64,000 nt of DNA from Rugamonas sp. A1-17 (GCA_025548565.1 JAJLPB010000009.1:186001-250000), one strand, 5' to 3'. Shown: positions 1 through 8,238, numbered from the stretch's first letter. Program-made: numbers and translations. Notes: generated by a model not told the origin, from the letters alone.

Positions 1-400
1 GATGGATCTGGTCGATCTGCTCATGGTTGATGCGCCCGTCCTTGAAGGTCAGCGAACGCGCGGTGTTGATGCCCAGCACGGCGATCTCGTCGTCCACATA
101 TTCCGGCGTCAGGTCCAGCGTGACATAGCGCGTGTACTTGCGCAGCGGCGCCAGGAAACGACTGGCGACGTTGTACAAGGGGATGTCGTGATTGCCCGGC
201 ACCACGATCTGCGGCCCCGGCAAGGTGTCCAGGAAGGCCCGCGCCGCCTGGAACTCCTCGGTCCTGGCGCGCTGCGTCAGGTCGCCGGACACCACCACCA
301 CGTCCGGCGCCAGGCTGGCGGTCAAGGCTTGCAGCGGGCGCAGCAGCTTGTGGTCGACGCGGCCGAAATGCAGGTCGGATAAATGTACGATGGTGCGCAT
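1..400 (-). CDS. Metallophosphoesterase (calcineurin-like), 3' end cut by window edge
   Basis: The first 133 codons of a calcineurin-like phosphoesterase are present; the C-terminus lies left of the window. Metal-ligand motifs are visible in order: DLHFG near residue 9, SGDLTQ near residue 40 and PGNHD near residue 69, followed by LGINTARS. This is the usual arrangement of the Icc/cAMP-phosphodiesterase-like branch, which hydrolyses phosphodiester or phosphomonoester bonds with a dinuclear metal centre; the true substrate cannot be told. The ATG at 400 has a strong AGGAGG ribosome site and starts 9 nt after the diacylglycerol kinase-like gene stops, so the two are very probably cotranscribed with the PAP2 gene. 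The class is secure and the substrate is unknown. Confidence 0.85.
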   Translation of the reverse strand, partial: MRTIVHLSDLHFGRVDHKLLRPLQALTASLAPDVVVVSGDLTQRARTEEFQAARAFLDTLPGPQIVVPGNHDIPLYNVASRFLAPLRKYTRYVTLDLTPEYVDDEIAVLGINTARSLTFKDGRINHEQIDQIH

Positions 401-409
401 GCTGGCCTC

Positions 410-1297
410 CTAGTCCGGAACGATGACGCTCAACGCCCCCGCCCGCGAGCGGTAGCACAACGGCGGTTTCATCAGCGAGACTTCGCCGTCGGTGGCCACG
501 CGCATGTGATGGTGGCGCGTCTCGATGGTCAGCTCCGACGCCGACAGCACGTCGAAATCGCGCGTCTGCCCCAGCTTGCCGAGCATGGCGCGCACGCCGT
601 AGCGCAGCAGCCCCAGCCGCGATGGCTTCTGCGCCACGTACAAACAAAGCTTGCCGCTATCGAGTCCCGCGCGCGCGCCCAGCGTCAGGCCCTGCTGGTA
701 TTCATTGTTGCCGATGAAGACGAAGGGCGTGCGGCGCAGATGCTCCTCGCCGTTGATCTTCAGCCGCACGTTCATGAACGGGAAGCGCCGCAGCGCCGCG
801 AACAGCGCGCGCCCGAACGCCGGCCACTTGCTGCGGCCCAGATGGCGCTGCTGCTGTTCGCGGTCGCGCACGATGTCGGGATAAATGCCCAGGCCCGAGT
901 TGTTGAGGAAGATGCGGCCGTTGACCTCGCCCACGTCCACGCGGCACACCCGGCCCCGCACCACATTGGCCACGGCCGCGTCCAGATCCAGCGGTATCTT
1001 CAGGTCCTTGGCGAAGTGGTTCAGCGTGCCCAGCGGCAGAACGCCGAGCCGCGTATCCGTGCCGGCCAGCACCGAGGCCACCGCGTTGATGGTGCCGTCG
1101 CCGCCGCCCGCCACCACCACCGGCGCGCCCTCGGCCACGGCCCGCCCGGCGCGCGCGATCATCTCCGCGCCGCTCTTGGCCAGCGTGATGTCGGGCTCGA
1201 CGCCGTGGCCGCGGAATTTCTCCGTCAGCGCGGCGACCCAGCCGCCGCAGTAGCCCTGCCCCGCGCCGGCGTTGACGATGACAACGATGCTGTCCAG
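410..1297 (-). CDS. Diacylglycerol kinase-like lipid kinase (DAGK catalytic/YegS family), probable CTG start
   Basis: The protein has the DAGK catalytic signature: an N-terminal VNAGAGQG loop, the nucleotide-binding GGGDGT motif near residue 65 and LPLGTLNHFAKDL near residue 86, followed by the beta-rich C-terminal half of YegS/DgkB-type kinases. Such enzymes phosphorylate diacylglycerol or related lipids to the phosphatidate form. The first ATG (1162) would remove the conserved N-terminal loop. No ATG, GTG or TTG lies in frame upstream, but a CTG at 1297 sits 6 nt after GGAG and gives a 295-aa protein of normal family length, so I place the start there. It lies between a PAP2 phosphatase gene, which catalyses the reverse type of reaction, and a metallophosphoesterase gene. 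The lipid substrate is not determined. Confidence 0.83.
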   Translation of the reverse strand: MDSIVVIVNAGAGQGYCGGWVAALTEKFRGHGVEPDITLAKSGAEMIARAGRAVAEGAPVVVAGGGDGTINAVASVLAGTDTRLGVLPLGTLNHFAKDLKIPLDLDAAVANVVRGRVCRVDVGEVNGRIFLNNSGLGIYPDIVRDREQQQRHLGRSKWPAFGRALFAALRRFPFMNVRLKINGEEHLRRTPFVFIGNNEYQQGLTLGARAGLDSGKLCLYVAQKPSRLGLLRYGVRAMLGKLGQTRDFDVLSASELTIETRHHHMRVATDGEVSLMKPPLCYRSRAGALSVIVPD

Positions 1298-1316
1298 TGG
1301 ATTCTCCGTAAACGGT

Positions 1317-2030
1317 TTATAAGGTTTTGGCTTCGCGCCGGCGGCGCAGCGTCGAGATCGCCGTGATGCACACCGCCAGCCACGCGACGCTCTCGGCCAT
1401 CGCCGCCAGCACGTCGCTGAGGTAATGGGCGCCCAGGTAGACGCGGCTCAACGCCACCAACAATATCATCATGACACAAGCCACCGCCGCACCCAGCCGC
1501 ACATGCCAGTGCGGCCGCGCGATCATCACATAGCTCGCCAGCAGGCCGTAGTACAAGGTCGCCACCGACGCGTGGCCGCTGGGGAAGCTGTACGTCGCCA
1601 GGCTCACCAGCGGTTCGTCGAACATCGGCCGCACGCGCTGGAAGTGGTATTTCAGCGCCACATTCAGCATCGCGCCGGTGGGCACGGCCACCAGCAGCGC
1701 CAGCAGCCAGTAGCGCGCCCGCGCGCGCCAGAAATACCAGCCCAGCGCCGCCACCAGCACCACCATGCCCACGCCGGTATGCACCAGCGACACGCCCAGC
1801 ATAAAGCTGGTCAGCGGTTCGAAGGCGCGCGCATGGAACCAGTGCGCCACCTGCGCGTCCAGCACGGTGATCGCCTCCTTGCCCATCACATCCTCGGCCA
1901 GTTCGCCGAAAATCGCCACAGACAGCACCAGCAGGACCAGTCCCGCGGTCAGATGCAGGCCGAATTCGCCTCCCGGCGACAGTCTTGCTTCAATGAAACG
2001 GATGAATTTACTGAAAATTTGGTGCTCCAA
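1317..2030 (-). CDS. PAP2-family membrane phosphatase
   Basis: A 237-aa integral membrane protein carrying the three phosphatidic acid phosphatase type 2 motifs: KYHFQRVRP near residue 127, PSGHAS near residue 150 and SRVYLGAHYLSDV near residue 195. The catalytic histidines of the second and third motifs are present. About six membrane segments are evident. The family dephosphorylates phosphatidate, lipid pyrophosphates or undecaprenyl pyrophosphate at the inner membrane. The only usual start in frame is a TTG at 2030, with AGGAG only 2 nt away and an in-frame stop upstream, so the start is slightly uncertain. The gene heads a leftward operon with the lipid kinase and phosphoesterase genes. 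The two LexA-like operators at 2080-2114 lie 50-84 bp upstream and might affect it too. Confidence 0.88.
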   Translation of the reverse strand: MEHQIFSKFIRFIEARLSPGGEFGLHLTAGLVLLVLSVAIFGELAEDVMGKEAITVLDAQVAHWFHARAFEPLTSFMLGVSLVHTGVGMVVLVAALGWYFWRARARYWLLALLVAVPTGAMLNVALKYHFQRVRPMFDEPLVSLATYSFPSGHASVATLYYGLLASYVMIARPHWHVRLGAAVACVMMILLVALSRVYLGAHYLSDVLAAMAESVAWLAVCITAISTLRRRREAKTL

Positions 2031-2079
2031 GGCTCCTAGCCGTTCAAGTTGTTGGAAAAATCACGAAAAAACGAATTTA

Positions 2080-2095
2080 CTGTTTATTTGCACAG
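2080..2095 (+). promoter_or_regulatory. LexA-binding site (SOS box) 1
   Basis: CTGT, 8 nt, ACAG. The extended half-sites TACTGT and ACAGTA at 2078-2097 are both perfect matches to the E. coli type LexA consensus that beta-proteobacteria share. It sits in the divergent gap between the PAP2 gene and the 74-aa gene. Confidence 0.85.
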
Positions 2096-2098
2096 TAC

Positions 2099-2114
2099 CT
2101 GTTTATTCATACAG
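2099..2114 (+). promoter_or_regulatory. LexA-binding site (SOS box) 2
   Basis: A second CTGT, 8 nt, ACAG palindrome whose 20-bp extended site (2097-2116) abuts the first. Centre-to-centre spacing is 19 bp, close to two helical turns, which would suit cooperative binding of two LexA dimers. A possible -10 (TATTCT, 2124-2129) follows, so occupancy would cover the promoter of the gene at 2170. Confidence 0.83.
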
Positions 2115-2169
2115 TAGTTATGCTATTCTGAACTCCTCGTTAAACACTACTCCTCCAAAAGGAAACGTC

Positions 2170-2394
2170 ATGACTACACTGCATAGCAGCTTTAGCTCCC
2201 GCTTCGGTCTCGAATACATGCCGACCTCGTTCCTGGTGCGCATGGGCAAACGCGAACTGCTGGTGTGCCGTGACTTCCGCAAGCGCTACTACGCGGTGAA
2301 CCCGATCATGGAATGCGACACCGGCGTGCAGGCAGGCCATCTGGAAGTCTTGATGTTCCGCCGCTGGTTGTTGATCCTGTCGAAGGCTCACTAA
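2170..2394 (+). CDS. Unknown 74-aa protein behind a double LexA operator
   Basis: A small gene for a 74-aa basic protein with no signal peptide and no domain I recognise. Central features are a stretch of aromatic and basic residues (CRDFRKRYYAVNP) and a hydrophobic, basic C-terminus (LMFRRWLLILSKAH). The ATG at 2170 follows an AAAGGAAAC ribosome site. Directly upstream lie two adjacent LexA boxes and a plausible -10, so the gene is predicted to be repressed by LexA and induced by DNA damage. Many SOS genes of this size encode cell-division inhibitors or toxins, but nothing in the sequence assigns such a role and I do not claim one. The next gene is in the opposite orientation, so this is a single-gene unit. 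Confidence 0.75.
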   Translation: MTTLHSSFSSRFGLEYMPTSFLVRMGKRELLVCRDFRKRYYAVNPIMECDTGVQAGHLEVLMFRRWLLILSKAH

Positions 2395-2466
2395 TGGTTG
2401 CCGGTGCCAGTTGCCCGATCCAGTCGCAAGACAGGCCGGCCAACGCCGCTGCCTCGCTCGCGCTCC

Positions 2467-3540
2467 TCACCTGGGTTTGGCAACTGGCGTACCGTCATCA
2501 AACAGATTCGCCTCGTACCACAGCGTCACAAACAGCACCATCACAACAGGACCGATAAACAGTCCGACCAGGCCCAGGGTCTCGACCCCGCCCAGGATAC
2601 CGAACAGTACGGCCAGGAACGGCAGCCGCGTGGCGTTGCCGATCATGCCAGGCCGTACAAAGTGGTCCGCCACGAACAGCACTATCGTGCCCCACACCGC
2701 CACCGCGATGGCGGCCGGCACCGCGCCGTTGAACACCAGCACCGCCGCCGCGCTGACAAAGGCCACCGGCGCGCCAAATGGAATGATAGCCAGGATACCC
2801 GTCACCGCCGCCCACAGAGCGGGGGACGGCAGGCCTGCGATCGCGTAGCCGATACCGATCAACACGCCCTCCGCCAGGCCCACCAGCACCAGGCCGTTGA
2901 CGGTGGCGCGGATCGCAGTCGGGATTTTTTCAGCGTAGCGCGCCCAGCGCTGCTCGCTGAAGCAATGGCTGCCGATGGCGGTGATCTGGCGGTTCAGCGC
3001 TTGGCCGTCCTTGTAGAAGAAGAACAGGCATAAAAACGCCAGGCCGAAATCGACCAGCCGGTGCATGAAGCCCACGCCGGCCACCTTGATCATGTCGCTG
3101 GCCGAATGCAGGCCGTTGATTTCGCGCTCGGACAGCAGGTGCGACAGTCCGTGCGGCTGGCTCAGCGTGGCCTGCCACCAGTCGCTGATCCACTCGCCCA
3201 CCATGGGCAGGTGCTGGATGAAGGCCGGCACCGGGATGCCGTCGGTGTTGGCGGTGACCAGGTAGTTGGCCAGTTCCGGCGCCTGCTTGGCGGCCTGCGC
3301 CACGCCCAGCGACACCGGGATGATGAAGACTGCGGCGCAAATCAGGGTCAACGCGGCGGCGGCCAGCACGTCGTGGCGGCCGAAGCGCGCACGGATGCGC
3401 TGGTACAGCGGCCACGTCGCCACGCACAGGATGCCGGCCCACACCAGCGGCAGGAAGAAGCGATGCATGACGAACGCCGCCAGTGCGATCAAGGTCATGG
3501 AAAAGCCGGCACTGAGGATGTCGCGCTGGGTTTCATTCAT
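2467..3540 (-). CDS. AI-2E family transporter (PerM/TqsA-like)
   Basis: A 357-aa polytopic membrane protein with the pattern of the AI-2E exporter family (PF01594): paired N-terminal helices (about residues 10-50), a helix near 65-85, a soluble loop (about 95-200), then a helical C-terminal half with the conserved GILAIIPFGAPVAF segment near residue 245. Members export autoinducer-2 or other small solutes or act as Na+/H+ antiporters, so the name gives the family and not the substrate. The ATG at 3540 follows GGAG at suitable distance. It stands alone between the SOS-controlled gene (convergent) and a LysR regulator gene transcribed in the same direction. Confidence 0.85.
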   Translation of the reverse strand: MNETQRDILSAGFSMTLIALAAFVMHRFFLPLVWAGILCVATWPLYQRIRARFGRHDVLAAAALTLICAAVFIIPVSLGVAQAAKQAPELANYLVTANTDGIPVPAFIQHLPMVGEWISDWWQATLSQPHGLSHLLSEREINGLHSASDMIKVAGVGFMHRLVDFGLAFLCLFFFYKDGQALNRQITAIGSHCFSEQRWARYAEKIPTAIRATVNGLVLVGLAEGVLIGIGYAIAGLPSPALWAAVTGILAIIPFGAPVAFVSAAAVLVFNGAVPAAIAVAVWGTIVLFVADHFVRPGMIGNATRLPFLAVLFGILGGVETLGLVGLFIGPVVMVLFVTLWYEANLFDDGTPVAKPR

Positions 3541-3624
3541 CGGAGTGTCTCCTGGTAAATATTGGGGCTATGGTAAGCGCATTTGCGCTGACCGCAAACG
3601 CCGGTCCAAAGTTTTAATTATTTT

Positions 3625-4545
3625 CTAAGGGTATTTCGACGCCCGCTCGCAGCAGGCACGCAGGAAGTCCCGCAATTGCAGCACCGTCGGCGTGATCTGC
3701 GCGCGATGCATGCACAGCATGTTGAGCGGCGCCGGTTCGCCCAGTATCTCCGGCATCAGGATCTGCAGGCGCCCGCTGCGGATATCGTCCGCCAGGTCCA
3801 GCCGCGATTTGTAGGCGACGCCCAGCCCCGCCACCGCCCAGCGCCGCACCACGTCCGCGTCGTCGGCGCTGCGGTTGCCGCTGACGTGCAAGGCCAGCGG
3901 CTCGGCGGCGGCATCGCGCTGGAAGGTCCAGCGGTCGTGCACCACCTCGTCCACCATGAAGCGCAGGCAGTTGTGGCGCGGCAGATCGTTCAGGTCCTTG
4001 AGCTTGCCGTGCTGGCGGATATAGTCCGGCGAGGCCACCAGTACGCGGCGGTTGTCCGGCGCCAGCGGCAGCGCCACCAGGCTGGAATCGTCCTGCCGGC
4101 CGTAGCGGATGGCGAGGTCGACCGGCTGCCGGTACATGTCCGACACGCGGTCGCTGATGCTGAGCTGGAAGCTGACCTTGGGATAGTGCGCCTGGAACTG
4201 GTCCAGCCAGCCCACCATCATGTTGCGGCCCAGGTCGGACGGCATCGATATCTTCAGCGTGCCGCCCAGCGTTTCCTGGCCCTGGATCAGCGCGTCATGC
4301 CCCTCCTTCAGCAGGCGCAACGCCTCGCGCGCATTGCCCAGGTAATGCTCGCCCTCCTCCGTCAACCGCAGCGAGCGCGTGGTGCGGGCGAACAGCCGCA
4401 GCCCCAGCTCTCCCTCCAGCCGCTTGACGGCGGCGCTGGCAAGAGCCGGCGATATCTCCAGCTCGCGCGCGGCGGCCGACAAGCTGCCGCGGTCTGCGGT
4501 GCGGACAAAGACCGTCAAATCATCCAGTCGCAGCACTATCTTCAT
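3625..4545 (-). CDS. LysR-family transcriptional regulator
   Basis: 306 aa with the LysR layout: an N-terminal winged helix-turn-helix (about residues 6-65; 'GSLSAAARELEISPALASAA' is the recognition region) and a type 2 periplasmic-binding-like effector domain (about 90-300). It belongs to the CrgA/DmlR-like group common in beta-proteobacteria. It is divergent from the dehydrogenase gene starting at 4635, with 89 bp between them. By the normal habit of LysR proteins it probably controls that gene and itself from this gap. No inducer can be inferred. Confidence 0.92.
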   Translation of the reverse strand: MKIVLRLDDLTVFVRTADRGSLSAAARELEISPALASAAVKRLEGELGLRLFARTTRSLRLTEEGEHYLGNAREALRLLKEGHDALIQGQETLGGTLKISMPSDLGRNMMVGWLDQFQAHYPKVSFQLSISDRVSDMYRQPVDLAIRYGRQDDSSLVALPLAPDNRRVLVASPDYIRQHGKLKDLNDLPRHNCLRFMVDEVVHDRWTFQRDAAAEPLALHVSGNRSADDADVVRRWAVAGLGVAYKSRLDLADDIRSGRLQILMPEILGEPAPLNMLCMHRAQITPTVLQLRDFLRACCERASKYP

Positions 4546-4634
4546 TCCTTTGAAAGTGTTTCGCTATTCAGCCTCTTTTTCAAGGCCACGAAATAAATGA
4601 TGATACTCCCATCCTCAATCGACCGGAGCATTAC

Positions 4635-5648
4635 ATGAAAGCTGTTGCCTACCGCAAGTCCCTCCCCATCACCCACGACGACGCCCTGATCGACATCGAC
4701 CTGCAGGCACCGCAAGCAACCGGCCACGATCTGCTGGTCGAAGTGAAGGCGATCTCGGTCAATCCGGTGGACGTCAAGATCCGCGCCAACATGGCGCCGG
4801 CCGAAGGCGACAGCAAGGTCATCGGCTGGGACGCGGCCGGCGTGGTCAAGGCCGTCGGTCCCGACGTCACGCTGTTCCAGCCGGGCGACGAGGTCTGGTA
4901 CGCCGGCGCGCTGATGCGCCCCGGCACCAACAGCGAACTGCACCTGGTGGACGAGCGCATCGCCGGCCACAAGCCGCGCAAGCTGGACTTCGGCCAGGCC
5001 GCCGCGCTGCCGCTGACCGCCATCACCGCCTGGGAATTGCTGTTCGAACGCCTGGAAGTAAGCCGCGACAAGGGCGCGGCCGGCCAATCGCTGCTGGTGA
5101 TCGGCGCGGCAGGCGGCGTCGGCTCCATCCTGGTGCAGCTGGCGCGCCAGCTGACCGGCCTGACCGTGATCGGCACCGCCTCGCGCCCCGACACGGCGGC
5201 CTGGGTGCGGGAGCTGGGCGCCCACCACGTCATCGACCACACCAAGCCGCTGAACGAGGAAATCTCCCGCGTCGGCCTGCCGCCGGTGAACTACGTCGCC
5301 AGCCTGAACCAGACCGACCAGCACTGGAACGCCATCGCCGAGCTGGTCGCGCCGCAGGGCAAGGTCGCGCTGATCGACGACCCGGCCGCCATCGACGTGC
5401 GCCTGCTGAAGCGCAAGAGCGTGTCGCTGCATTGGGAATTCATGTTCACCCGTTCGATGTTCGCCACGGCCGACATGCAGAAGCAGCACCAGCTGCTGAA
5501 CGATGTGGCCACGCTGGTCGATACCGGCGTCATCAAGACCACGCTGGCCGAACGCTACGGCAAGATCAACGCGGCCAACCTGAAGCGCGCGCACGCCCTC
5601 ATCGAGAGCAACCGCGCCAAGGGCAAGATCGTGCTGGAAGGTTTTTAA
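4635..5648 (+). CDS. Zinc-type alcohol dehydrogenase/quinone oxidoreductase family protein (MDR superfamily)
   Basis: 337 aa, medium-chain dehydrogenase/reductase fold: a GroES-like domain (about 1-130; VNPVDVKIR and GWDAAGVV are characteristic) and a Rossmann domain with the NADPH loop GAAGGVGSI near residue 158. The catalytic-zinc ligands of true alcohol dehydrogenases are absent, so it is likely a zinc-independent quinone or enone reductase (TIGR02817-like). GGAG lies at suitable distance before the ATG. Control by the divergent LysR gene is inferred. Its stop codon overlaps that of the convergent gene at 5645-6181 by 4 nt. Confidence 0.87.
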   Translation: MKAVAYRKSLPITHDDALIDIDLQAPQATGHDLLVEVKAISVNPVDVKIRANMAPAEGDSKVIGWDAAGVVKAVGPDVTLFQPGDEVWYAGALMRPGTNSELHLVDERIAGHKPRKLDFGQAAALPLTAITAWELLFERLEVSRDKGAAGQSLLVIGAAGGVGSILVQLARQLTGLTVIGTASRPDTAAWVRELGAHHVIDHTKPLNEEISRVGLPPVNYVASLNQTDQHWNAIAELVAPQGKVALIDDPAAIDVRLLKRKSVSLHWEFMFTRSMFATADMQKQHQLLNDVATLVDTGVIKTTLAERYGKINAANLKRAHALIESNRAKGKIVLEGF

Positions 5649-6181
5649 ACGGCCGGCGCCTCGCCCGTGCGGGCGCGCTCCAGCGCCTGGCGCGCGCGCA
5701 GCATGGCGAGCGCCGCGTTGTCGTGCTCGGCCAGCGCGTCCTGCATGGTGCAGGCGGACACGCACGAACTCTCCAGTATCTGCAGGAACTGCGCCTGCCG
5801 CCGCCGCAGGCCCGGCGACTGGTAGCCCAGCTGATCGAACATGCGGCCGATGTCGAGGCAGTGGCTGCGCAGCTCCCACATGGTGTTCTTGGTGACTTCG
5901 ATATCGTTGCGCATGCTGAGGTCGACGTCGATCAACTCCAGCTGCGCCGCGCCCTCGCCCGCATAGGCGCGGATGGCGGGCAGCCACTGCTCGAACTTGC
6001 CGGCGATGCGCTGGATGCGGACGATCTTCTGGTCCAGCGTGCGGCAATAGTGCCAGCACAGCCAGCGCACCGGCAGCCGCGCCAGGATGCGCGGCAAGCC
6101 GATCGATTGCAGCGTGCGTTCAAGTTTCCTGACGGCGTCGAGCAAACGACGCGTGCTGTCGCTGACGGGAGGGGAAGGCAT
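5645..6181 (-). CDS. Conserved hypothetical protein, alpha-helical
   Basis: 178 aa, predicted almost wholly alpha-helical and cytoplasmic. It has no signal peptide and no motif I recognise. Features include a tryptophan- and cysteine-containing helix (VRWLCWHYCRTLDQK, residues 38-52), a central region IDVDLSMRNDIEVTKNTMWE and two cysteines in SSCVSACTMQ. It is transcribed toward the dehydrogenase gene and the two stop codons overlap by 4 nt, leaving no room for a terminator. Real coding is supported by length, codon bias and the absence of a competing frame. Its function is unknown. Confidence 0.65.
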   Translation of the reverse strand: MPSPPVSDSTRRLLDAVRKLERTLQSIGLPRILARLPVRWLCWHYCRTLDQKIVRIQRIAGKFEQWLPAIRAYAGEGAAQLELIDVDLSMRNDIEVTKNTMWELRSHCLDIGRMFDQLGYQSPGLRRRQAQFLQILESSCVSACTMQDALAEHDNAALAMLRARQALERARTGEAPAV

Positions 6182-6265
6182 GATGGATGCTCCTGTAGGA
6201 ATTCAGGAACACAGTAGCTGCCGCATCAAACCTAGCGTTTGATGCGGCGTAAAGTCCATGCAGAT

Positions 6266-7462
6266 TTATTCGGCCTTGCGGAACATGGCCTTGATGCCGC
6301 GGAGGCCCTGTCGTATCCGCGCCTCATTTTCGATCAGCGCGAAGCGCACATACTCGTCGCCGTAGTCGCCGAAGCCGATGCCGGGCGACACGCACACCTT
6401 GGCCTCGGCCAGCAGCAGCTTGGAGAACTCCAGCGAGCCCAGGTGGCGGTACTGCTCCGGGATGCGGGCCCAGATATACATCGACGCCTTCGGCTTGTCC
6501 ACCGGCCAGCCGGCTTCGCACAAGCCCTTGTGCAGCACGTCGCGGCGGCTCTGGTACATCGCGCAGATCTCGCTCACGCAGCTCTGGTCGCCTTCCAGCG
6601 CGGCGATCGCCGCCACCTGCACCGGCGTGAAGCTGCCGTAGTCGTGGTAGCTCTTGATGCGCGCCAGCGCCGCCACCAGCTCCTTGTTGCCGACCATGAA
6701 GCCGATGCGCCAGCCCGCCATGTTGTAGCTCTTGGACATGGTGAAGAACTCCACCGCCACGTCGCGCGCGCCGGGCACTTGCATGATGGAGGGCGCTTTC
6801 CAGCCGTCGAAGGTGATGTCGGCGTAGGCCAGGTCGTGCACCACCAGGATGTTGTGCTGCCTGGCCAGCGCCACCACGCGCTCGAAGAACTCCAGCTCCA
6901 CGCACTGCGCGGTCGGGTTGGACGGGAAGCCGAGGATCATCATCTTCGGCTTGGGATAGCTCTCGCGCACCGCGCGCTCCAGCTCGTCGAAGAAATCGAC
7001 GCCGGGCGTCATGCGCACCGAGCGGATGTTCGCGCCGGCGATCACCGCGCCCCAGATGTGGATCGGGTAGCTGGGATTGGGCACCAGCACCGTGTCGCCC
7101 TGGTCCAGCGTGGCGAGCATCAGGTGCGCCAGGCCCTCCTTGGAGCCGATGGTGACGATGGCTTCCGAATCGGGATCGAAGTCGACCTCGTAGCGGTTCT
7201 TGTACCACTTGGTGATCGCGCGCCGCAGGCGCGGTATGCCCTTGGAGGCCGAGTAACCGTGCGTGTCGGGACGTTGCACGGTGTCGACCAGTTTTTCGAC
7301 GATGTGCGCCGGCGTGGCGCCGTCGGGATTCCCCATCGACATGTCGATGATGTCTTCGCCGCGACGGCGCGCCGCGAGCTTGAGCTCGGCGGTGACATTG
7401 AAAACGTAGGGAGGCAGGCGATCGATGCGCGAAAAGCTGCGCGGAGTTTGGGTGTCAGTCAT
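6266..7462 (-). CDS. alaC: Alanine transaminase (AlaC-like, class I/II PLP aminotransferase)
   Basis: 398 aa, fold-type I aminotransferase. The PLP lysine is in the SKSYNMAGWRIGF motif (about residue 245), the asparagine/proline motif is GFPSNPTAQ (about 180) and the substrate-binding arginine is near the C-terminus. The sequence closely resembles E. coli AlaC/YfdZ, which converts pyruvate and glutamate to alanine and 2-oxoglutarate. A longer reading from 7528 would add 22 atypical residues, so I start at the ATG at 7462, which matches the family. No partner gene is adjacent; in many beta-proteobacteria a homologous gene precedes homoserine dehydrogenase, which is not the case here. Confidence 0.85.
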   Translation of the reverse strand: MTDTQTPRSFSRIDRLPPYVFNVTAELKLAARRRGEDIIDMSMGNPDGATPAHIVEKLVDTVQRPDTHGYSASKGIPRLRRAITKWYKNRYEVDFDPDSEAIVTIGSKEGLAHLMLATLDQGDTVLVPNPSYPIHIWGAVIAGANIRSVRMTPGVDFFDELERAVRESYPKPKMMILGFPSNPTAQCVELEFFERVVALARQHNILVVHDLAYADITFDGWKAPSIMQVPGARDVAVEFFTMSKSYNMAGWRIGFMVGNKELVAALARIKSYHDYGSFTPVQVAAIAALEGDQSCVSEICAMYQSRRDVLHKGLCEAGWPVDKPKASMYIWARIPEQYRHLGSLEFSKLLLAEAKVCVSPGIGFGDYGDEYVRFALIENEARIRQGLRGIKAMFRKAE

Positions 7463-7564
7463 GGATGTCTCACGTAAGCGCCCGGAACCGTCCGAGCGAC
7501 GTCGATGCAATGTTGCATCGGCATCCATACTAGCCGAAGGGTTCGGCTTTTTGCAATAGCCTTT

Positions 7565-7882
7565 TTACGCGCTGGCTTGTTTTTCCTGGTCGCTGAACCA
7601 CTCGAACAAGATCAGGCCGACGATGGAGGCGACCGGGAACAGGCACACGCAGATGATCACCCACAGCACCGGCGAACGTCCCAGCCGCTGCGCCGACATG
7701 CCGATGAACACCAGGTGCACGATGAAGCTGACCGCGATGCCGACGCCCGCCAAGATCATCAGCGGCACCGAGTCCAGGGTGTGCTTGTTCAGCGGCGGCA
7801 GGAAGGCGGCCACGCACAGCACCCACGCGATCAGCGAGACAGTGGCGGCGGCGATCGGTTGTTGTGCTCGGGCGATTTGCAT
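7565..7882 (-). CDS. Small three-helix membrane protein
   Basis: 105 aa. Three hydrophobic segments are clear: about residues 8-30, 40-66 and 72-95, and the protein ends in a short charged tail. The third helix (VLWVIICVCLFPVASIVGLI) resembles the N-terminal membrane domain of phospholipase D-like and related small proteins, but no enzyme domain follows. The ATG at 7882 has a strong GGAGGA ribosome site 6 nt away, whereas the open frame upstream of it is atypical. It is a single gene of unknown function. Confidence 0.7.
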   Translation of the reverse strand: MQIARAQQPIAAATVSLIAWVLCVAAFLPPLNKHTLDSVPLMILAGVGIAVSFIVHLVFIGMSAQRLGRSPVLWVIICVCLFPVASIVGLILFEWFSDQEKQASA

Positions 7883-7941
7883 GGGTGTCTCCTCCAGTAA
7901 GCGGCTATGCTGCCACGAACTAGTCACAAATGCAACGCGGG

Positions 7942-8238
7942 TTATTTTGTGGGAGGTAGTTGGATGACGATGGGCGCCGGTGCCGCGCCTGACGTCGCTT
8001 TGGGCGGCACCGCGTTGTTCAGCACGAAGGTCATCACTGTGATAGCTGCCAGTCCAGCGCCGGTTACCATGCCAACGATCCACTTGATCATTGTGGCGCT
8101 GAGATTAGCCAAGTCCGCCTTGGTAGCCATATTGGCTTCCATGTGATCGAGGCGGGTCTCGATCTTTATCACGCGCTCACGCGTCTCGGCGATCGATTCT
8201 TCCAGCCCAGTGAGTTTTGTCTCGATGTCCATGCTCAC
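7942..8238 (-). CDS. Small membrane-anchored coiled-coil protein
   Basis: 98 aa: an N-terminal heptad-rich coiled coil (about residues 4-48; LEESIAETRERVIKIETRLD), one membrane helix (about 50-72; WIVGMVTGAGLAAITVMTFV) and an Ala/Pro-rich tail predicted to face the periplasm. The layout resembles phage-derived XhlA/haemolysin-type or MCP-associated small proteins, but the similarity is of architecture only. A second ATG two codons in (8232) may be the true start. Its base composition is slightly lower in GC than its neighbours. No function is assigned. Confidence 0.65.
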   Translation of the reverse strand: MSMDIETKLTGLEESIAETRERVIKIETRLDHMEANMATKADLANLSATMIKWIVGMVTGAGLAAITVMTFVLNNAVPPKATSGAAPAPIVIQLPPTK

